A stretch of 64,000 bases of DNA, taken from Pannonibacter carbonis. Lineage in GTDB: Bacteria; Pseudomonadota; Alphaproteobacteria; Rhizobiales; Stappiaceae. Location: NCBI RefSeq assembly GCF_003012935.1, contig NZ_PUDR01000010.1, positions 124,001 to 188,000 of the forward strand, read 5' to 3'. The position numbers were made by a program, and so were the translations under genes. The notes below the pieces were generated by a model. The model did not search any database. It worked only from the letters and a program-made list of their open reading frames with translations, and was not told the DNA's origin. Below are positions 63,219 through 64,000 of the stretch, in pieces (position 1 is the stretch's first letter; the number at the start of each line of letters is the position of its first letter).

Positions 63219-63224
63219 CGATGC

Positions 63225-64000
63225 CTAAATGGCATCAATCGTCGGCAAATGATCCTTCAACGTGATCACGGCGTGATCGAAGAACATGCCCGGCGCAAGC
63301 GCCAATGCGCGCATGGACGAGGTGACGATGGCAAAGCGATCCTGCTGCAGCGGTGCATCGGCCAAGGGCCGGAACACGAGCGTTCCCGCCTCCAGGTCCT
63401 TTTCAAGTCCGATCCGGGTCTGAAAGGTGATCGCCATGCCCCGGCGGGCCAGGGCCCGCATGAAGCTGAGGGAATTGGCCTCGACATAGGTACGCAGGTT
63501 TCCCGGAATACGGGCAAGCGCTGCGTCGAGGCGGGTGCGCAGCGACAGGCCCGGCGCCGGCAGGGCAATCGGATATTTCAGACAGTCGGCCAGCGTCAGG
63601 TCTTCCGTAGTGGCGGCAGCATGATCCGGTACCATGACGGCCCCGATGGGCAGGTCATGCGCAAAGGCAATCGACAAGGCGGCATTGCGCGGCGGATCGA
63701 AGGTGAAGCCGACATCGGCTTCTGCGCTTTCGACGAGTGCAGCTGCCTGCTGCGCCGATGTCACCGTGATCGCCACATGGATACCGGGATAGGCCTTGCG
63801 GAAAGAACCGATGATCTCCGGCAGGATCGTCTCGGCAAAGCTCTCCACGGTGGCAATGGATACGGTGCCGCGCCGCAGGCCTTTCAGGGCGTCGAGTTCG
63901 GCAATCGTGCCATCGAAGTCGGAATAGGTGCGGCGGACATGGGCGAGCAGAACCTCGCCAGCCGGCGCCAGACGCAGGCCGCGCCCGACCCGTTCGAACA
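63225..64000 (-). CDS. LysR-family regulator, C-terminal part (gene runs off the right edge)
   Basis: About 258 codons are visible; the start and most of the helix-turn-helix lie outside the window. The frame continues past the internal GTG at 63848 to the window edge. The first visible residues, FERVGRGLRLAPAGEVLLAH, are the LysR segment just after the DNA-binding helix. The effector domain follows (GTVSIATVESFAETILPEIIGSFRKAYPGI in parts). It lies upstream of uraH on the same strand with a 140-bp gap. LysR proteins often control adjacent catabolic operons, so control of purine use is likely; the ligand is unknown. Confidence 0.88.
   Translation of the reverse strand, partial: FERVGRGLRLAPAGEVLLAHVRRTYSDFDGTIAELDALKGLRRGTVSIATVESFAETILPEIIGSFRKAYPGIHVAITVTSAQQAAALVESAEADVGFTFDPPRNAALSIAFAHDLPIGAVMVPDHAAATTEDLTLADCLKYPIALPAPGLSLRTRLDAALARIPGNLRTYVEANSLSFMRALARRGMAITFQTRIGLEKDLEAGTLVFRPLADAPLQQDRFAIVTSSMRALALAPGMFFDHAVITLKDHLPTIDAI

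Overview
The window is GC-rich, densely packed alphaproteobacterial chromosome. The block order fabD-fabG-acpP-fabF-mltG-yicC-gmk, then rpsF-rpsR-rplI-dnaB-alr-radA-cvpA-purF, together with RutR-type regulators, RirA-type TGA-N9-TCA iron boxes and an hmu-type heme operon, points to Hyphomicrobiales (Rhizobiales). A Stappiaceae-like marine or soil lineage is a guess from memory. I saw no tRNA, rRNA, CRISPR array, transposase or prophage gene.

Layout. 1-5.3 kb: beta-alanine catabolism (omega-aminotransferase, then mmsA) divergent from two tandem RutR-like regulators with two RutR-type operators and a translationally coupled ribosome-rescue gene arfB; a strong dif-like Xer site (4556-4583); recX. 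5.3-9.2 kb: an EmrAB-type efflux pair with a divergent TetR regulator and a palindromic operator. 9.4-16.1 kb: gmk, yicC, mltG, fabF, acpP, fabG, fabD, all on the minus strand. 16.1-25.7 kb: rpsF, rpsR, rplI, dnaB, alr, radA, cvpA, purF and an SDR gene on the plus strand, closed by a strong bidirectional terminator. 25.8-30.9 kb: inositol-monophosphatase-like gene, der, bamB, a YfgM-like TPR protein and an NnrU-family gene.

31-36.2 kb: an arsenic island combining two arsenate detoxification routes: ArsC reduction (fused to an ArsR repressor) with Acr3 arsenite efflux, and GAPDH/ArsJ conversion of arsenate to 1-arseno-3-phosphoglycerate followed by export. Two inverted repeats lie just upstream of the two arsR genes. 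36.2-40 kb: an alpha/beta hydrolase, an HD-GYP protein, a PQQ-type aldose dehydrogenase and a small lipoprotein.

40-49.5 kb: a heme-iron locus. hmuSTUV on the minus strand diverges from a TonB-dependent receptor, an unrecognised secreted protein, exbB, two different exbD-like genes and tonB on the plus strand. The shared control region carries two TGA-N9-TCA boxes around a putative promoter. One ExbD has the channel aspartate; the other has asparagine at that position.

49.6-51.1 kb: a DUF1653-like and a DUF1176-like gene. 51.1-64 kb: a purine locus, all on the minus strand: LysR regulator (cut by the window edge), uraH, xdhA, xdhB, xdhC, a BMP/NupOPQ-type nucleoside ABC importer, puuD and uraD. 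It encodes every step from xanthine to S-allantoin plus an importer. A 105-bp inverted-repeat element sits between the importer and puuD.
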